64,000 nucleotides of DNA, taken from Chthoniobacteraceae bacterium (GTDB lineage Bacteria; Verrucomicrobiota; Verrucomicrobiia; Chthoniobacterales; Chthoniobacteraceae). Of this stretch, positions 1 through 9,093 are shown piece after piece (the first letter of the stretch is position 1; every line of letters starts with the position of its first letter). A program made the translations under genes and the position numbers. The notes under the pieces are model-generated. The model was not told where the DNA came from and did not search any database. It worked only from the letters and a program-made list of their open reading frames with translations. The DNA is taken from NCBI GenBank assembly GCA_028293625.1, contig JAQGOL010000034.1, forward strand, positions 225,331-289,330. Direction: 5' to 3'.

Positions 1-1
1 A

Positions 2-274
2 GAACTTCAAAAGGCGCTCAACCAGAAGGAAACCGAGCTTGCGAGCGCATTTGGGACCATGAACAGCCGGGCCAAAAACCTGGCGCGGTATCATGTTTTT
101 TATGGAGACACAAATCTGATTAACACCGAACTGGACCGGTACCTGGCGGTTAAACGCGACGATCTCCAGCGCGTGGCCAACAAATATCTGACCCCGGAAG
201 GGCTCAATCTTTTGCGCTACCCGGTGCCTGCCGTCACCGAAGCGCCCGCCCAGGTTCCCTTGCAGAAAAAGTAA
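2..274 (+). CDS. M16 family metallopeptidase, C-terminal end (5' truncated)
   Basis: The frame is open from the window edge to a TAA at 272-274, giving the last 90 residues of a longer protein. The tail (AKNLARYHVFYGDTNLIN, then 'RDDLQRVANKYLTPEGLNLL') resembles the end of zinc-dependent M16 (pitrilysin/insulinase-like) peptidases, where a helix of this type precedes the final beta strand. Only the non-catalytic end is visible, so the zinc motif cannot be checked. The next gene, six bases on, is another M16-type protein, which fits the common arrangement of paired M16 subunits where one carries the active site. The partner role is inferred. Confidence 0.75.
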   Translation, partial: ELQKALNQKETELASAFGTMNSRAKNLARYHVFYGDTNLINTELDRYLAVKRDDLQRVANKYLTPEGLNLLRYPVPAVTEAPAQVPLQKK

Positions 275-280
275 CCCGCT

Positions 281-1708
281 TTGAAACCCATTTTTACGCC
301 ACCGATGAAACCTTTTCTCTGCGCCTTCCTTCTCTCACTGGCCGCCGCTTCCGCCGATATCGACCGGACAAAAAAACCGGAACCGGGACCCGCGCCGGTT
401 TCCTCATTCCCGGCTTATGCTTTAAAAACGCTTCCGAGCGGACTGAAGGTTTTTGTCATTGAAGACGACCGTAAACCGACCCTTACATTGCGGCTCCTGA
501 TCAAATCGGGATCCGCTTCCGATGCTGAAAAAAGCGGGCTGGCCGGGTTTGTCGCCAGCCTTCTGAATCGGGGGACGGCAAAACGCGACGCCGCCACATT
601 TGCAAGCGAGAGCGACTTTATTGGAATGCATGTGGAAGCGGTTGCCGGCGCGGATGCCATAGCCGTCAGCGCCAGCGGGCTGACCAAGTATACGGACAAG
701 ATCCTCGATCTTTTTAGCGACGCGGTTCTGCATCCGGCGTATCCGGCCGAGCAATTTGCGAAAGAACAACGCAAGACCCTTTCTGCGCTCGCGGCGGAAA
801 AACAGGAGCCTTCGCGTCTGGCTGAGAAGCTTGCGGGGAAAGTGCTTTACGGGGCGAAAAACCCTTATGGAGCTTATCGCACGCCGGAAACTGTCCAGGC
901 AATCACCCGGGATGATCTTGTGCAGTTTCACAAAACCTATTTTGTTCCGAACAACGCCACGCTTGCGATCGTGGGTGACGTGAAAACGGCGGACATCGTG
1001 GCCTTGGTGGAGAAAGCAATGGAGGATTGGAAACCGGGCGACTTGCCAGCTTTTAAAATGCCCGCGCCTGCTGAGATCAAAGGAGTGAATATTCATTTGG
1101 TCAACCGGCCCGGTTCGGTGCAATCCAACATCGTGCTCGGTGAAGCGGGGCCTGCGCGCAACAGCCCCAATGTGCCGGAACTGAATGTGCTTAACGCGAC
1201 GCTGGGAGGTGGTTTTTCGGGACGCCTCTTCCAGAACCTGCGCGAAAAACACGGTTGGACCTATGGAGCTTATTCCGCGTTTGACCTTCGCAAATACGCG
1301 GGCGCGTTCCAAGCCAATGCGGAAACCCGGAATGCCGTCACACATCTTGCGATCGCGGAAACACTGAAGGAAATCGCCCGGTTGCGGGACGAGCCGGTGC
1401 CCGAAGCCGAGCTTGAACTTCAGCGCCAGTACAATGTCGGCAATTATCTTTTAAGCCTCGAAAACACCAGCCGCACCGCCCAGCGTGTTCAGGATATCGA
1501 TCTCTACGGATTGCCGGCTGATTTTTACAAGACTTACGCCACACGGATGGAAAGCGTGACTCCGGCCGTGATCCAGGATCTGGCCAAAACCCATCTAAGC
1601 ACTGAAAACGTCGCCATCACGGTTGTTGGCGAAGCAAAAGAAATTCAGCCTGAGCTTGAAAAGATTGGCAAAGTGTTCGTTTACGATACGGAATTAAAAC
1701 TGCAATAA
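281..1708 (+). CDS. M16-type peptidase-like protein lacking the zinc-binding motif
   Basis: A 475-residue protein from TTG 281, or 467 from the in-frame ATG at 305. The ATG gives a clean signal peptide (MKPFLCAFLLSLAAASA) and is the better start. M16 features run throughout: 'LPSGLKVFVIEDDRKPTLTL' at the N-terminus, a central 'FVPNNATLAIVGDV', and the C-terminal-half 'LFQNLREKHGWTYGAYS'. At the place of the inverted zinc motif HxxEH, in the stretch normally like 'GLAHFLEHMLFKGT', this protein reads GLAGFVASLLNRGT (residues 86-99 from TTG). Both His and the Glu are missing, so it is probably the inactive regulatory or substrate-binding subunit of a heterodimer with the upstream M16 protein. 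It is likely periplasmic. Confidence 0.85.
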   Translation: MKPIFTPPMKPFLCAFLLSLAAASADIDRTKKPEPGPAPVSSFPAYALKTLPSGLKVFVIEDDRKPTLTLRLLIKSGSASDAEKSGLAGFVASLLNRGTAKRDAATFASESDFIGMHVEAVAGADAIAVSASGLTKYTDKILDLFSDAVLHPAYPAEQFAKEQRKTLSALAAEKQEPSRLAEKLAGKVLYGAKNPYGAYRTPETVQAITRDDLVQFHKTYFVPNNATLAIVGDVKTADIVALVEKAMEDWKPGDLPAFKMPAPAEIKGVNIHLVNRPGSVQSNIVLGEAGPARNSPNVPELNVLNATLGGGFSGRLFQNLREKHGWTYGAYSAFDLRKYAGAFQANAETRNAVTHLAIAETLKEIARLRDEPVPEAELELQRQYNVGNYLLSLENTSRTAQRVQDIDLYGLPADFYKTYATRMESVTPAVIQDLAKTHLSTENVAITVVGEAKEIQPELEKIGKVFVYDTELKLQ

Positions 1709-1868
1709 AAGCTCCCGGCCATTCACACGGCGCTTCCTTTGCGGCCGCAAAGGCGGGGCAATGAGCGATCTGATGTCGATCGCCGCTCGTGTCTGTTACT
1801 TTGACCCGTTCTTTCCGAGTGCCCCCTGGCCATTGACCTTGCCGCCCGCCCCCATTAGATAACGCCCC

Positions 1869-4319
1869 GTGTTCCGCCTCACCCTTGCACTGTTGCTCCT
1901 GGCATCTGCCTCCAGGGCTCTCGCTCAAATTACGCCGCCCTTGCCCCAGGGTGCGCCGTTGACACAACCCGTTTCATTTGGAAACAACACGCCGCTGCCG
2001 GCCACTGTTCGTCTCCAATATCCAAACGGAGATATCCAGACCATCCTCGATCTTTACGAGCAGCTTACCCGTAAACGGCTGATCCGCCCCAATAACAGCC
2101 TTATAGGATCGGTTTATATCGTGGTTAACGATGAGGTGACGCGTGAGGAAGCCATCAAAATCATCGAAGTCACGCTTCTCGTAAACGGTTTCGCCCTGAT
2201 TCCGACAGAGGATCCGACCATCATGAAGGTCTTCGGGAACGGTGCCAACCCGCGCGCGGTGGTGCCGATCATCTCCGATGAGGAACTGCTTCCGGAGCGG
2301 GAAGAGGTGGTCACATTTCTTTTTAAACTGGCCAATGCCGACCCGGCCGACATCCAGGCGACTGTTACGCAGTATATTGCAGGCTCATCCCAGGGCGGCA
2401 CATACAGTTCAGTGATCTCGCTGCCCAAATCGCAATCGTTGTTGGTTACTGAAACAACACCGATTATCCGGACGCTGATCAAAATGATCAGGCAGATCGA
2501 TCTTCCAGCGGCGGAGGTTAAAAGCTATTTCATCAAGCTGGAACGCGCGGACGCCAAGGAGGTGCTTGATAAGCTGGAGAAGATTTTTGACAAGCAGCCT
2601 AACAGCACCGGTGCGCCCACCGGCGGCACAGCGCCACGCGTTGTCCGTCCGGCCACCACACCCGATGGGACGCCGTTGCCTCCCGGGACGACGGCCGAAG
2701 CGACCGGCAACAATTCCATTGAAATCAATGCCGGCCCGACCCTGACCGAGGACTCGATTATTGTCGGTAAAATCAAAATGTCGGCCGATATCCGCACCAA
2801 CCGCATTCATGTGGTCACGCGGCAACGCAACATTGAATTTATCCGGACGCTCATTGCCGAGTTTGACAAGGACGTCCCGTTTGGCGAACCGACGGAACGC
2901 TCCTTAAAATTCGTCACGGCGTCGGACATGCTCGAGCCGGTCATCAAAGCGATCCAGGATCCCGGCTCCAAGGACGACGGCGGCGCATCGGGAGGACAAG
3001 GCACGCGAGGAAGTCAGAATTCCGCAAACCGCTCCACCGGCAGCCAGGGTGGTTTTGGAAGTAACAATTTCGGAGGAAGCAACGGCGGTTTCGGCGGCAG
3101 CAGTGGTGGCAGCGGTTCGGGAGGGTTTTCCGAGGAACTTCAGGCCAAGGAAGTCGATACGGTGCCAAAAGCGGTCACGGTCGGCAACACGCGGATCATC
3201 GCCGATACGCAGGCCAACAAGATCATTGTGATCGGCAACAAAGAGGTGAAAGAGAAGATCTTCAAACTGCTTGATCTGCTCGATGTGCGTCCGCCGCAGG
3301 TGATGATTCACGCCGTCATTGGTCAGCTTGATTTGACTGATAAAGACACTTTCGGCCTCGATTACATCCTCCATAAAGGGGGCGGACGGCTCGGCTCCAA
3401 CTCGACGATCACCAGCACCGATAACGGGACTGGGACTGGCACCGGCACCGGCACGACGACGACAGTCAACAATCCGGTCACGTTCTCGGGCAATTCGCCG
3501 GTGCTAAACTTTGGTTCCCTGCTTAATCAGCGAGCCATCACGCAAATCGCCACGGCCGGCGCGGGCGGGCTCAGTGGATTTGTCGCCGCGGGCAACTCGC
3601 TCGATATCGTGGTCAACGCGCTCCAGTCCACCAATCGCTTTCACGTCGTGGCGCGGCCTATTATTTTTGCCAGCAACAACAAAAAAGCGACCATCGCCTC
3701 GGGCCAGGAAATCGCCGTCCCAACGCAGACGCTCAGTTCGCTGACCACGGGCGGCGTCAACACTGACAACGCAGCGGTCAGTTCCTCGGTTGGATTCAAA
3801 CGGGTGCAGCTCAAGCTGGAAGTCGTGCCTCTTATCAATTCGGATCGCGAAGTGACGCTTGATATCGTCCAGGTCATTGACGAGATCGTGCCGGGAGCCG
3901 ACCAGACCGTTGGTGGCAACAAGATCCCGACCATCGCCAATCGTTACGTTAAATCGACAGTCTCCATGCCCAATGAATCAACCCTGGTTCTTGGCGGTCT
4001 GGTCCGGCAGGCCAACACCAAAGCTAACGGTGGCATTCCTTATCTGAGCAAGATTCCCGTTGTCGGAGCGCTTTTCCGTTCGCATTCAAAAGACAACTCG
4101 CGCAGTGAGCTTGTCGTTCTTATCCGCCCCGTGGTGAGCACCAATCCGGGGGAAATCATTCAAACCCGCGAGCGCGAACAAGAGTTCATGGCGATCGAAC
4201 CCGACCTTGAAGCTTCCATTTATCCCAAAGGCATTCGCAAGCGCTCTGATCCGCTTTTCCGTGCGCCGACTGCTCCGATCCTTCGGGAAAAACCAGCCCC
4301 GAGCACCTATCGGAAATGA
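1869..4319 (+). CDS. gspD: Type II secretion-type secretin GspD
   Basis: An 816-residue outer-membrane secretin, starting with GTG and a signal peptide that ends near ALAQ. It has repeated N-domain modules ('SYFIKLERADAKEVLDKL', 'KIIVIGNKEVKEKIFKLLD'), a Gly/Ser-rich linker around residues 375-420, and the secretin domain with 'VSMPNESTLVLGGLVR' and 'IPYLSKIPVVGALFRS' followed by SELVVLIRPVV. The protein would form the multimeric outer-membrane channel of a type II secretion or type IV pilus-like system. Its stop overlaps the start of gspE by four bases (ATGA), so the two are translationally coupled. No other gsp or pil genes lie in the window, so the remaining parts must be elsewhere. Confidence 0.93.
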   Translation: MFRLTLALLLLASASRALAQITPPLPQGAPLTQPVSFGNNTPLPATVRLQYPNGDIQTILDLYEQLTRKRLIRPNNSLIGSVYIVVNDEVTREEAIKIIEVTLLVNGFALIPTEDPTIMKVFGNGANPRAVVPIISDEELLPEREEVVTFLFKLANADPADIQATVTQYIAGSSQGGTYSSVISLPKSQSLLVTETTPIIRTLIKMIRQIDLPAAEVKSYFIKLERADAKEVLDKLEKIFDKQPNSTGAPTGGTAPRVVRPATTPDGTPLPPGTTAEATGNNSIEINAGPTLTEDSIIVGKIKMSADIRTNRIHVVTRQRNIEFIRTLIAEFDKDVPFGEPTERSLKFVTASDMLEPVIKAIQDPGSKDDGGASGGQGTRGSQNSANRSTGSQGGFGSNNFGGSNGGFGGSSGGSGSGGFSEELQAKEVDTVPKAVTVGNTRIIADTQANKIIVIGNKEVKEKIFKLLDLLDVRPPQVMIHAVIGQLDLTDKDTFGLDYILHKGGGRLGSNSTITSTDNGTGTGTGTGTTTTVNNPVTFSGNSPVLNFGSLLNQRAITQIATAGAGGLSGFVAAGNSLDIVVNALQSTNRFHVVARPIIFASNNKKATIASGQEIAVPTQTLSSLTTGGVNTDNAAVSSSVGFKRVQLKLEVVPLINSDREVTLDIVQVIDEIVPGADQTVGGNKIPTIANRYVKSTVSMPNESTLVLGGLVRQANTKANGGIPYLSKIPVVGALFRSHSKDNSRSELVVLIRPVVSTNPGEIIQTREREQEFMAIEPDLEASIYPKGIRKRSDPLFRAPTAPILREKPAPSTYRK

Positions 4320-6034
4320 TTTCACGCAAGCCGCTTATTGAAATCCTGCGGGCCAGCGGCGTGACCGACGAGGACGCAGAGCAACTTGTCACTCTTGCCG
4401 CGCCGACGGGGAGCACGTGGACTGTCGAAGTTCTCAACACGGGCAAGGTCGATGAAACGCGCTTTGCCGCCGAGCTGGCCCGGGTGTTTAAATCGAGCAC
4501 GGAAACGATCGATCCGGCAAAAGTGGAACGGAGCGCGCTCGCTTTATTACCGAGCCGGTTTGTTTTCAAGCACCACATCCTGCCGCTCTCCTCGAAGGAA
4601 AACACGGTGCGTCTCGCCACGTACGATGTCTTCAATAACGTCGCCCGCCGGCTTGCCGCCCAGCAGCTAAACGGGAAAAAAATCGAATGGGTCCTCTCCG
4701 GACGCACCCAATTGCTGCGCGCCATCAAGACGGTCTATGGCGTCGGCGCGGAAACGTTTGAGGAAATCCTGCTTACGAGCCGGACCTACGATACGGTCGA
4801 CGACCGGGAACAGGCGCAGGACATCACTTCCGATGATCCCGAGGCGAGCGTCGTCAAGTTCGTCAACCAGGTCATCAGGGAAGCCATTTTCGAGCGTGCA
4901 ACCGACATCCACGTTGAGCCGCTGGAAAACGACCTGCGTATTCGGTATCGGATCGATGGAATCCTGCATGAAGTCGCCGTGCCGCCCCAATTGCGTGTGC
5001 TTCAGAGCGCCATTATTTCACGCCTGAAAGTCATGGCGCACATGGACATCGCCGAGCGGCGTTTGCCTCAGGATGGCCGGATCAATCTGACGACGAATTC
5101 AGGGGCGATCGACGTGCGCGTCTCGACCATTCCGACGGTGAACGGGGAAAGCATCTCGCTCCGTTTATTAAGCCGAAGCGATTCGCTCAGCTTCGGCCTT
5201 GACCGGCTCGACATGACGAGCAAACAGGTCGACATCGCCAAGCGGCTCCTGGCCCAGCCCAATGGGATCATCCTCGTTACCGGGCCGACCGGTTCCGGTA
5301 AATCGACGACTCTTTATTCGTTTCTTTCGAGCATCAACGCCGTGTCGCGCCGGATCATCACGGTGGAGGAACCGGTGGAATATCGGCTTCCCGGTGTCTC
5401 CCAGATCGACGTGAAACCCGAAATCGGACTCACCTTTGCCAACGGCCTGCGCGCCATTCTTCGGCAGGATCCCAATATCGTGATGGTGGGAGAAATCCGC
5501 GATTTCGAGACCGCTGAAATTTCCATCCGCGCGGCGATGACGGGTCACCTCGTCTTTTCGACCCTTCATACCAATGACGCGGTGAGCGGCATCACGCGTC
5601 TGCTCGACATGGGGATTGAACCGTTTCTTCTGGCAAGCGTCGTACGGGCATTCATCGCCCAGCGCCTGGTGCGGACCATCTGCACCGACTGCAAGGAAAT
5701 CACGGGATATCCGGTCGATTACCTTCGCGAAATTGGCGCGCCGATGCCGGCCGATATGAAGTTTTACCATGGCGCCGGATGCGATCACTGCCGCCAGACC
5801 GGTTACCGGGGCCGGGCCGCCATTTACGAGATCGTGCCGGTGAACGAAAACCTGCGCCGGATGGTGATTCGAAAAGAGACTGGCAGCGCAATGAAAGCGC
5901 GTGCCATCGCCGATGGCATGGATTCGCTCCGCCAGGACGGATGGCGCCGTGTTCTCGAAGGCAAAACGACAGTCGAGGAAGTCGTCCGCGCCACCCAGCA
6001 GGATGAAGCGCTTTCCGAGACGGACGCCGGTTAG
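4316..6034 (+). CDS. gspE: Type II secretion/type IV pilus assembly ATPase GspE
   Basis: A 572-residue cytoplasmic secretion ATPase of the GspE/PilB family. The N-terminal GspE-N-like domain covers about residues 1-150. The catalytic part has Walker A GPTGSGKST (about 323-331), an Asp box near 'RIITVEEPVEY', Walker B-like IVMVGEIRD (388-396), the His box 'GHLVFSTLHTNDA', and a tetracysteine zinc site (CTDC 456-459, CDHC 489-492). Every catalytic motif is intact. It starts inside the gspD stop codon. Its own stop overlaps by four bases with the convergent PSD1 gene, so there is no space for an intergenic terminator. Confidence 0.95.
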   Translation: MISRKPLIEILRASGVTDEDAEQLVTLAAPTGSTWTVEVLNTGKVDETRFAAELARVFKSSTETIDPAKVERSALALLPSRFVFKHHILPLSSKENTVRLATYDVFNNVARRLAAQQLNGKKIEWVLSGRTQLLRAIKTVYGVGAETFEEILLTSRTYDTVDDREQAQDITSDDPEASVVKFVNQVIREAIFERATDIHVEPLENDLRIRYRIDGILHEVAVPPQLRVLQSAIISRLKVMAHMDIAERRLPQDGRINLTTNSGAIDVRVSTIPTVNGESISLRLLSRSDSLSFGLDRLDMTSKQVDIAKRLLAQPNGIILVTGPTGSGKSTTLYSFLSSINAVSRRIITVEEPVEYRLPGVSQIDVKPEIGLTFANGLRAILRQDPNIVMVGEIRDFETAEISIRAAMTGHLVFSTLHTNDAVSGITRLLDMGIEPFLLASVVRAFIAQRLVRTICTDCKEITGYPVDYLREIGAPMPADMKFYHGAGCDHCRQTGYRGRAAIYEIVPVNENLRRMVIRKETGSAMKARAIADGMDSLRQDGWRRVLEGKTTVEEVVRATQQDEALSETDAG

Positions 6035-8898
6035 TCGATAAAGACAAACTCGTTGGTCTGAAGAATCGCCTGCGCGTATTTCTCCCAGGCGGTGAGCGGT
6101 GCGCCCTGCGGCGGAGTCGGACCGGCGAATCCTTCGTTCGCAGCCCATCGAGTCAGATCGCCGTTGACCGACGGGATCCATGCGAACGAATCCGAATTAT
6201 CGCTGGCGCCAGGTTCAACGATAAAATCGAGCGTCTCGCCAGCGCGCACGTCGACTTTCGCGACTGCCATTTGGACTGTGGCACCCGGTGCCGCGACCAC
6301 TTTAAGAAGTTCCCCTGCCCGGCTGGAAATGACCCGGCCAATCACGCCATCGCCCTCTTTGCTCGGGCGCGCAAGCTCGCCGCTGATTGAGACGCTTCCA
6401 TCCCGTGGAGCCGTCCAGCGCCGGATCACCGCGTGCTGCATATCGGTGCCCGGATGTCCGCCACCGGCATTCAGCGATGCAAAGACGAGCGTCTTATCCG
6501 GCAGCTTTTTAGCCCCCTGCCATGCGCTTCCGGTCCAGACCGGCAACGGATGAAACTCCACCTTTTTACCAGTCTCATCGCAACTCCCATAGCCGTATTG
6601 CCAGATCGGAGTTTCCTGCGCTTCAGGCGCCTGCTCTGCCTGGGCGGCCAGATACCGGAGTCCGGCATCGACTTCGGCCGGCTCGGCGCGGCGGGCCAAA
6701 ACGCGTTTATAAAGATCCTGAATCTGCCATTCCGACGCGTCCGGCTTGGCAAAATCGGGCTTTGCAACCAATGCGCGTGCCTGAGCGAGCACAAAGGGGC
6801 TGTTCATCATGAAAAGCGCCTGTTGCGGCACGGTCGTCACATGCCGCTGCGGCACGGTCGCATCCGGGCTGGCGAAATCGAATGTGCGGAAGATACCCGG
6901 CAGATTTTGCCGGTCGATAAACCCATAGACTGTGCGGCGCCTGGCCGGGTCAGCCCCGGTAATCTCCACGGGACGCCCGCCCATGGCCGGGTCAAGCTGG
7001 CCGGAGACAAAAAGAAGCGAGTCGCGCATCGCTTCAAAGTCGAGCCGCTGTCTGTGCATGTGAGAAACCAGGCGGTTTTCGGGATCGCTCTGGGCGACCT
7101 TTGCATCAACGTCGCTCGCCTGCCGGTAGGTGTTGGAAAGCAGGATAAGCCGTTGAAGTTTTTTGATCGACCAGCCTTCTTCCATAAAGGTCGATGCAAG
7201 CCAGTCGAGAAGTTCCGGATGCGTGGGCGCCTCGCCTTTTGCCCCAAAATCCCCAGGCGTGCGAACCAGTCCACTGCCAAAATGATGTGCCCAGACGCGG
7301 TTGACGAAGACGCGCGACGTCAATGGGTTATCCTTGCTGGCGATCGCCCTGGCCAATTCCAGCCGGCCGCTTCCTTTGACAAACGGCTTCGGATCCCCGC
7401 CGCTCAGCACTGAAATAAAGCGCCTCGGCACCTCGTCCCCGGGCCGGCCCGGATTTCCACGAATAAAGACCCGCGGCGTTACCGGCTGCGGTTTATCGAC
7501 AAGCGCCATCGCGCGGCCCGGTGCATTGGAACCGATCTCCACGCCCAGCAGTTTGTTACGCAATTCCCGCATCTCATCCTTGGCCTGGCGGGTGAAGAGG
7601 CCGGTTGAAAATATCGGTTCGATGGCGGCTGCGGGCAGAATTACCGGCGCACCCTGGAGCTGGCTGATCAGGAGTCCGAGTTCATCACCCCGTTTGGCCA
7701 GGTAATTGCGAATCTCCCCTTCCCGTTCACCTCGCTCGCGAAGATAATCGGCATTTGGCGCCGCCTGGGAAGTCAGCAGGGGAAGATCCTTTGCTTCAGG
7801 TTCCACCGAGGAAGCGAACACCCCGTAAAGCGCGTAATAATCCTTCTGGCTGATCGGATCAAATTTGTGATCGTGGCAGCGGGCGCAAACCGTTGTCAGC
7901 CCCATGGTGCCGCGGCAAATCACATCAATACGATCGTCGATAATGTCGTTGATATTATTGATAAAACGGCGGCCCAGCGTCAGGAACCCGAGGGCGGCCT
8001 GGGAGTCGGGGCCTTCGTCGAGCTGATCGGCCGCAATCTGGCGGATCAGAAACTGGTCATACGGCATGTCGCTGTTAAAGGCGCCAATGACCCAATCGCG
8101 GTAGGTGTAGGAAAACGGATAACGCCGTTCCTCCTGGAAAACATATCCCTTGGTGTCCGCATACCGTGCCACATCGAGCCAGTAACGGCCCCAGCGTTCC
8201 CCATAACGCGGCGATGCCAGGAGCCGGTCAACCACCCGTGCAAATGCATCCGGCGCCGTGTCGCTTTCAAATGCCGCGATCTCTTCGGTTGTCGGCGGCA
8301 ACCCCGTCAAATCATACGTGGCGCGGCGAATCAACGCGCCGGGCGTGGCGGCGGCGGCGGGCGCCATCTCTGCAGCCACCAGGCGCGCGCCAATAAACGC
8401 ATCGATCGGATTGCTGATTCGGAGGGTCGGCACCGCCGGGGGCTCCGGTTTGCGGATCGGTTGAAATGACCAGTGGTTCTTTGCCGCCAGCTCAATGGCG
8501 GTCGGTGGCCGAACCTCCCCTTCCGGCCAGGGAACCCCCATTTTAACCCACTCCGCCAGCGCGGCGATCTGGTCCTCGGGAAGTTTATCGGATTTTTCCG
8601 GCATCTTCGAATCGCCCTGATGACGGATTGACTTGATCAGCGAGCTTTCGTCCGGTTTGCCGGGAATGGCCACCGGCCCGTTATCGCCGCCTTTGAGCAG
8701 CGCCGCGCGCGAATCGAGACGCAGTTCGGCTTTTTGCTTTTCAGCTCCGTGACATTTGTAACAACGCTCGGCGAGGACCGGCCGCACCTGCTTTTCGAAA
8801 AACTCGGTCTCCTGGGGAGTCATGGCGCCTGCCGAGAGCATTCCAAAGAGAGCAGTAATGGCAAAAAAAGAGGCGGAAGAAGTAGGCATACGGGACAA
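6031..8898 (-). CDS. PSD1 and planctomycete cytochrome C domain-containing protein (DUF1549/DUF1553)
   Basis: A 955-residue exported protein of the PVC-specific PSCyt1-DUF1549-DUF1553 family. It has a signal sequence to about residue 25, then 'FEKQVRPVLAERCYKCHG' with one CxxCH haem c site, then DUF1549 ('YGERWGRYWLDVARYADTKG'), then DUF1553 ('NPLTSRVFVNRVWAHHFG', 'LLDWLASTFMEEGWSIKKLQ'). An extra beta-rich segment of about 150 residues (from 'IWQYGYGSCDETGKK') is inserted before the tail that ends NEFVFID. These proteins are abundant in Planctomycetes and Verrucomicrobia and usually sit next to a DUF1501 sulfatase-like gene. None is present here. The biochemical role is unproven. Periplasmic redox or polysaccharide degradation is the usual inference. 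Confidence 0.9.
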   Translation of the reverse strand: MSRMPTSSASFFAITALFGMLSAGAMTPQETEFFEKQVRPVLAERCYKCHGAEKQKAELRLDSRAALLKGGDNGPVAIPGKPDESSLIKSIRHQGDSKMPEKSDKLPEDQIAALAEWVKMGVPWPEGEVRPPTAIELAAKNHWSFQPIRKPEPPAVPTLRISNPIDAFIGARLVAAEMAPAAAATPGALIRRATYDLTGLPPTTEEIAAFESDTAPDAFARVVDRLLASPRYGERWGRYWLDVARYADTKGYVFQEERRYPFSYTYRDWVIGAFNSDMPYDQFLIRQIAADQLDEGPDSQAALGFLTLGRRFINNINDIIDDRIDVICRGTMGLTTVCARCHDHKFDPISQKDYYALYGVFASSVEPEAKDLPLLTSQAAPNADYLRERGEREGEIRNYLAKRGDELGLLISQLQGAPVILPAAAIEPIFSTGLFTRQAKDEMRELRNKLLGVEIGSNAPGRAMALVDKPQPVTPRVFIRGNPGRPGDEVPRRFISVLSGGDPKPFVKGSGRLELARAIASKDNPLTSRVFVNRVWAHHFGSGLVRTPGDFGAKGEAPTHPELLDWLASTFMEEGWSIKKLQRLILLSNTYRQASDVDAKVAQSDPENRLVSHMHRQRLDFEAMRDSLLFVSGQLDPAMGGRPVEITGADPARRRTVYGFIDRQNLPGIFRTFDFASPDATVPQRHVTTVPQQALFMMNSPFVLAQARALVAKPDFAKPDASEWQIQDLYKRVLARRAEPAEVDAGLRYLAAQAEQAPEAQETPIWQYGYGSCDETGKKVEFHPLPVWTGSAWQGAKKLPDKTLVFASLNAGGGHPGTDMQHAVIRRWTAPRDGSVSISGELARPSKEGDGVIGRVISSRAGELLKVVAAPGATVQMAVAKVDVRAGETLDFIVEPGASDNSDSFAWIPSVNGDLTRWAANEGFAGPTPPQGAPLTAWEKYAQAILQTNEFVFID

Positions 8899-9093
8899 GG
8901 GAGCTAACCCGCAGGCAGCTTGGGCATTAGAAGCGGCGTATTTGGATAAGACAAATTTTGATTCGAAAATTTAGTTCCAACTCCCGTTGACCGGCCGTTC
9001 GAGCCGTTCGAAGGTTGAAAGAACCAATCGAGTGATGGTTGGAAAATTTGAATTGGAAGCCCCCCGGAGCTGTCGCGCAGCCACGCTCATTTT

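Noticed and set aside
5168..6181. 337-codon minus-strand frame over gspE
   Set aside because: gspE motifs are intact on the plus strand. The minus frame has no recognisable content.
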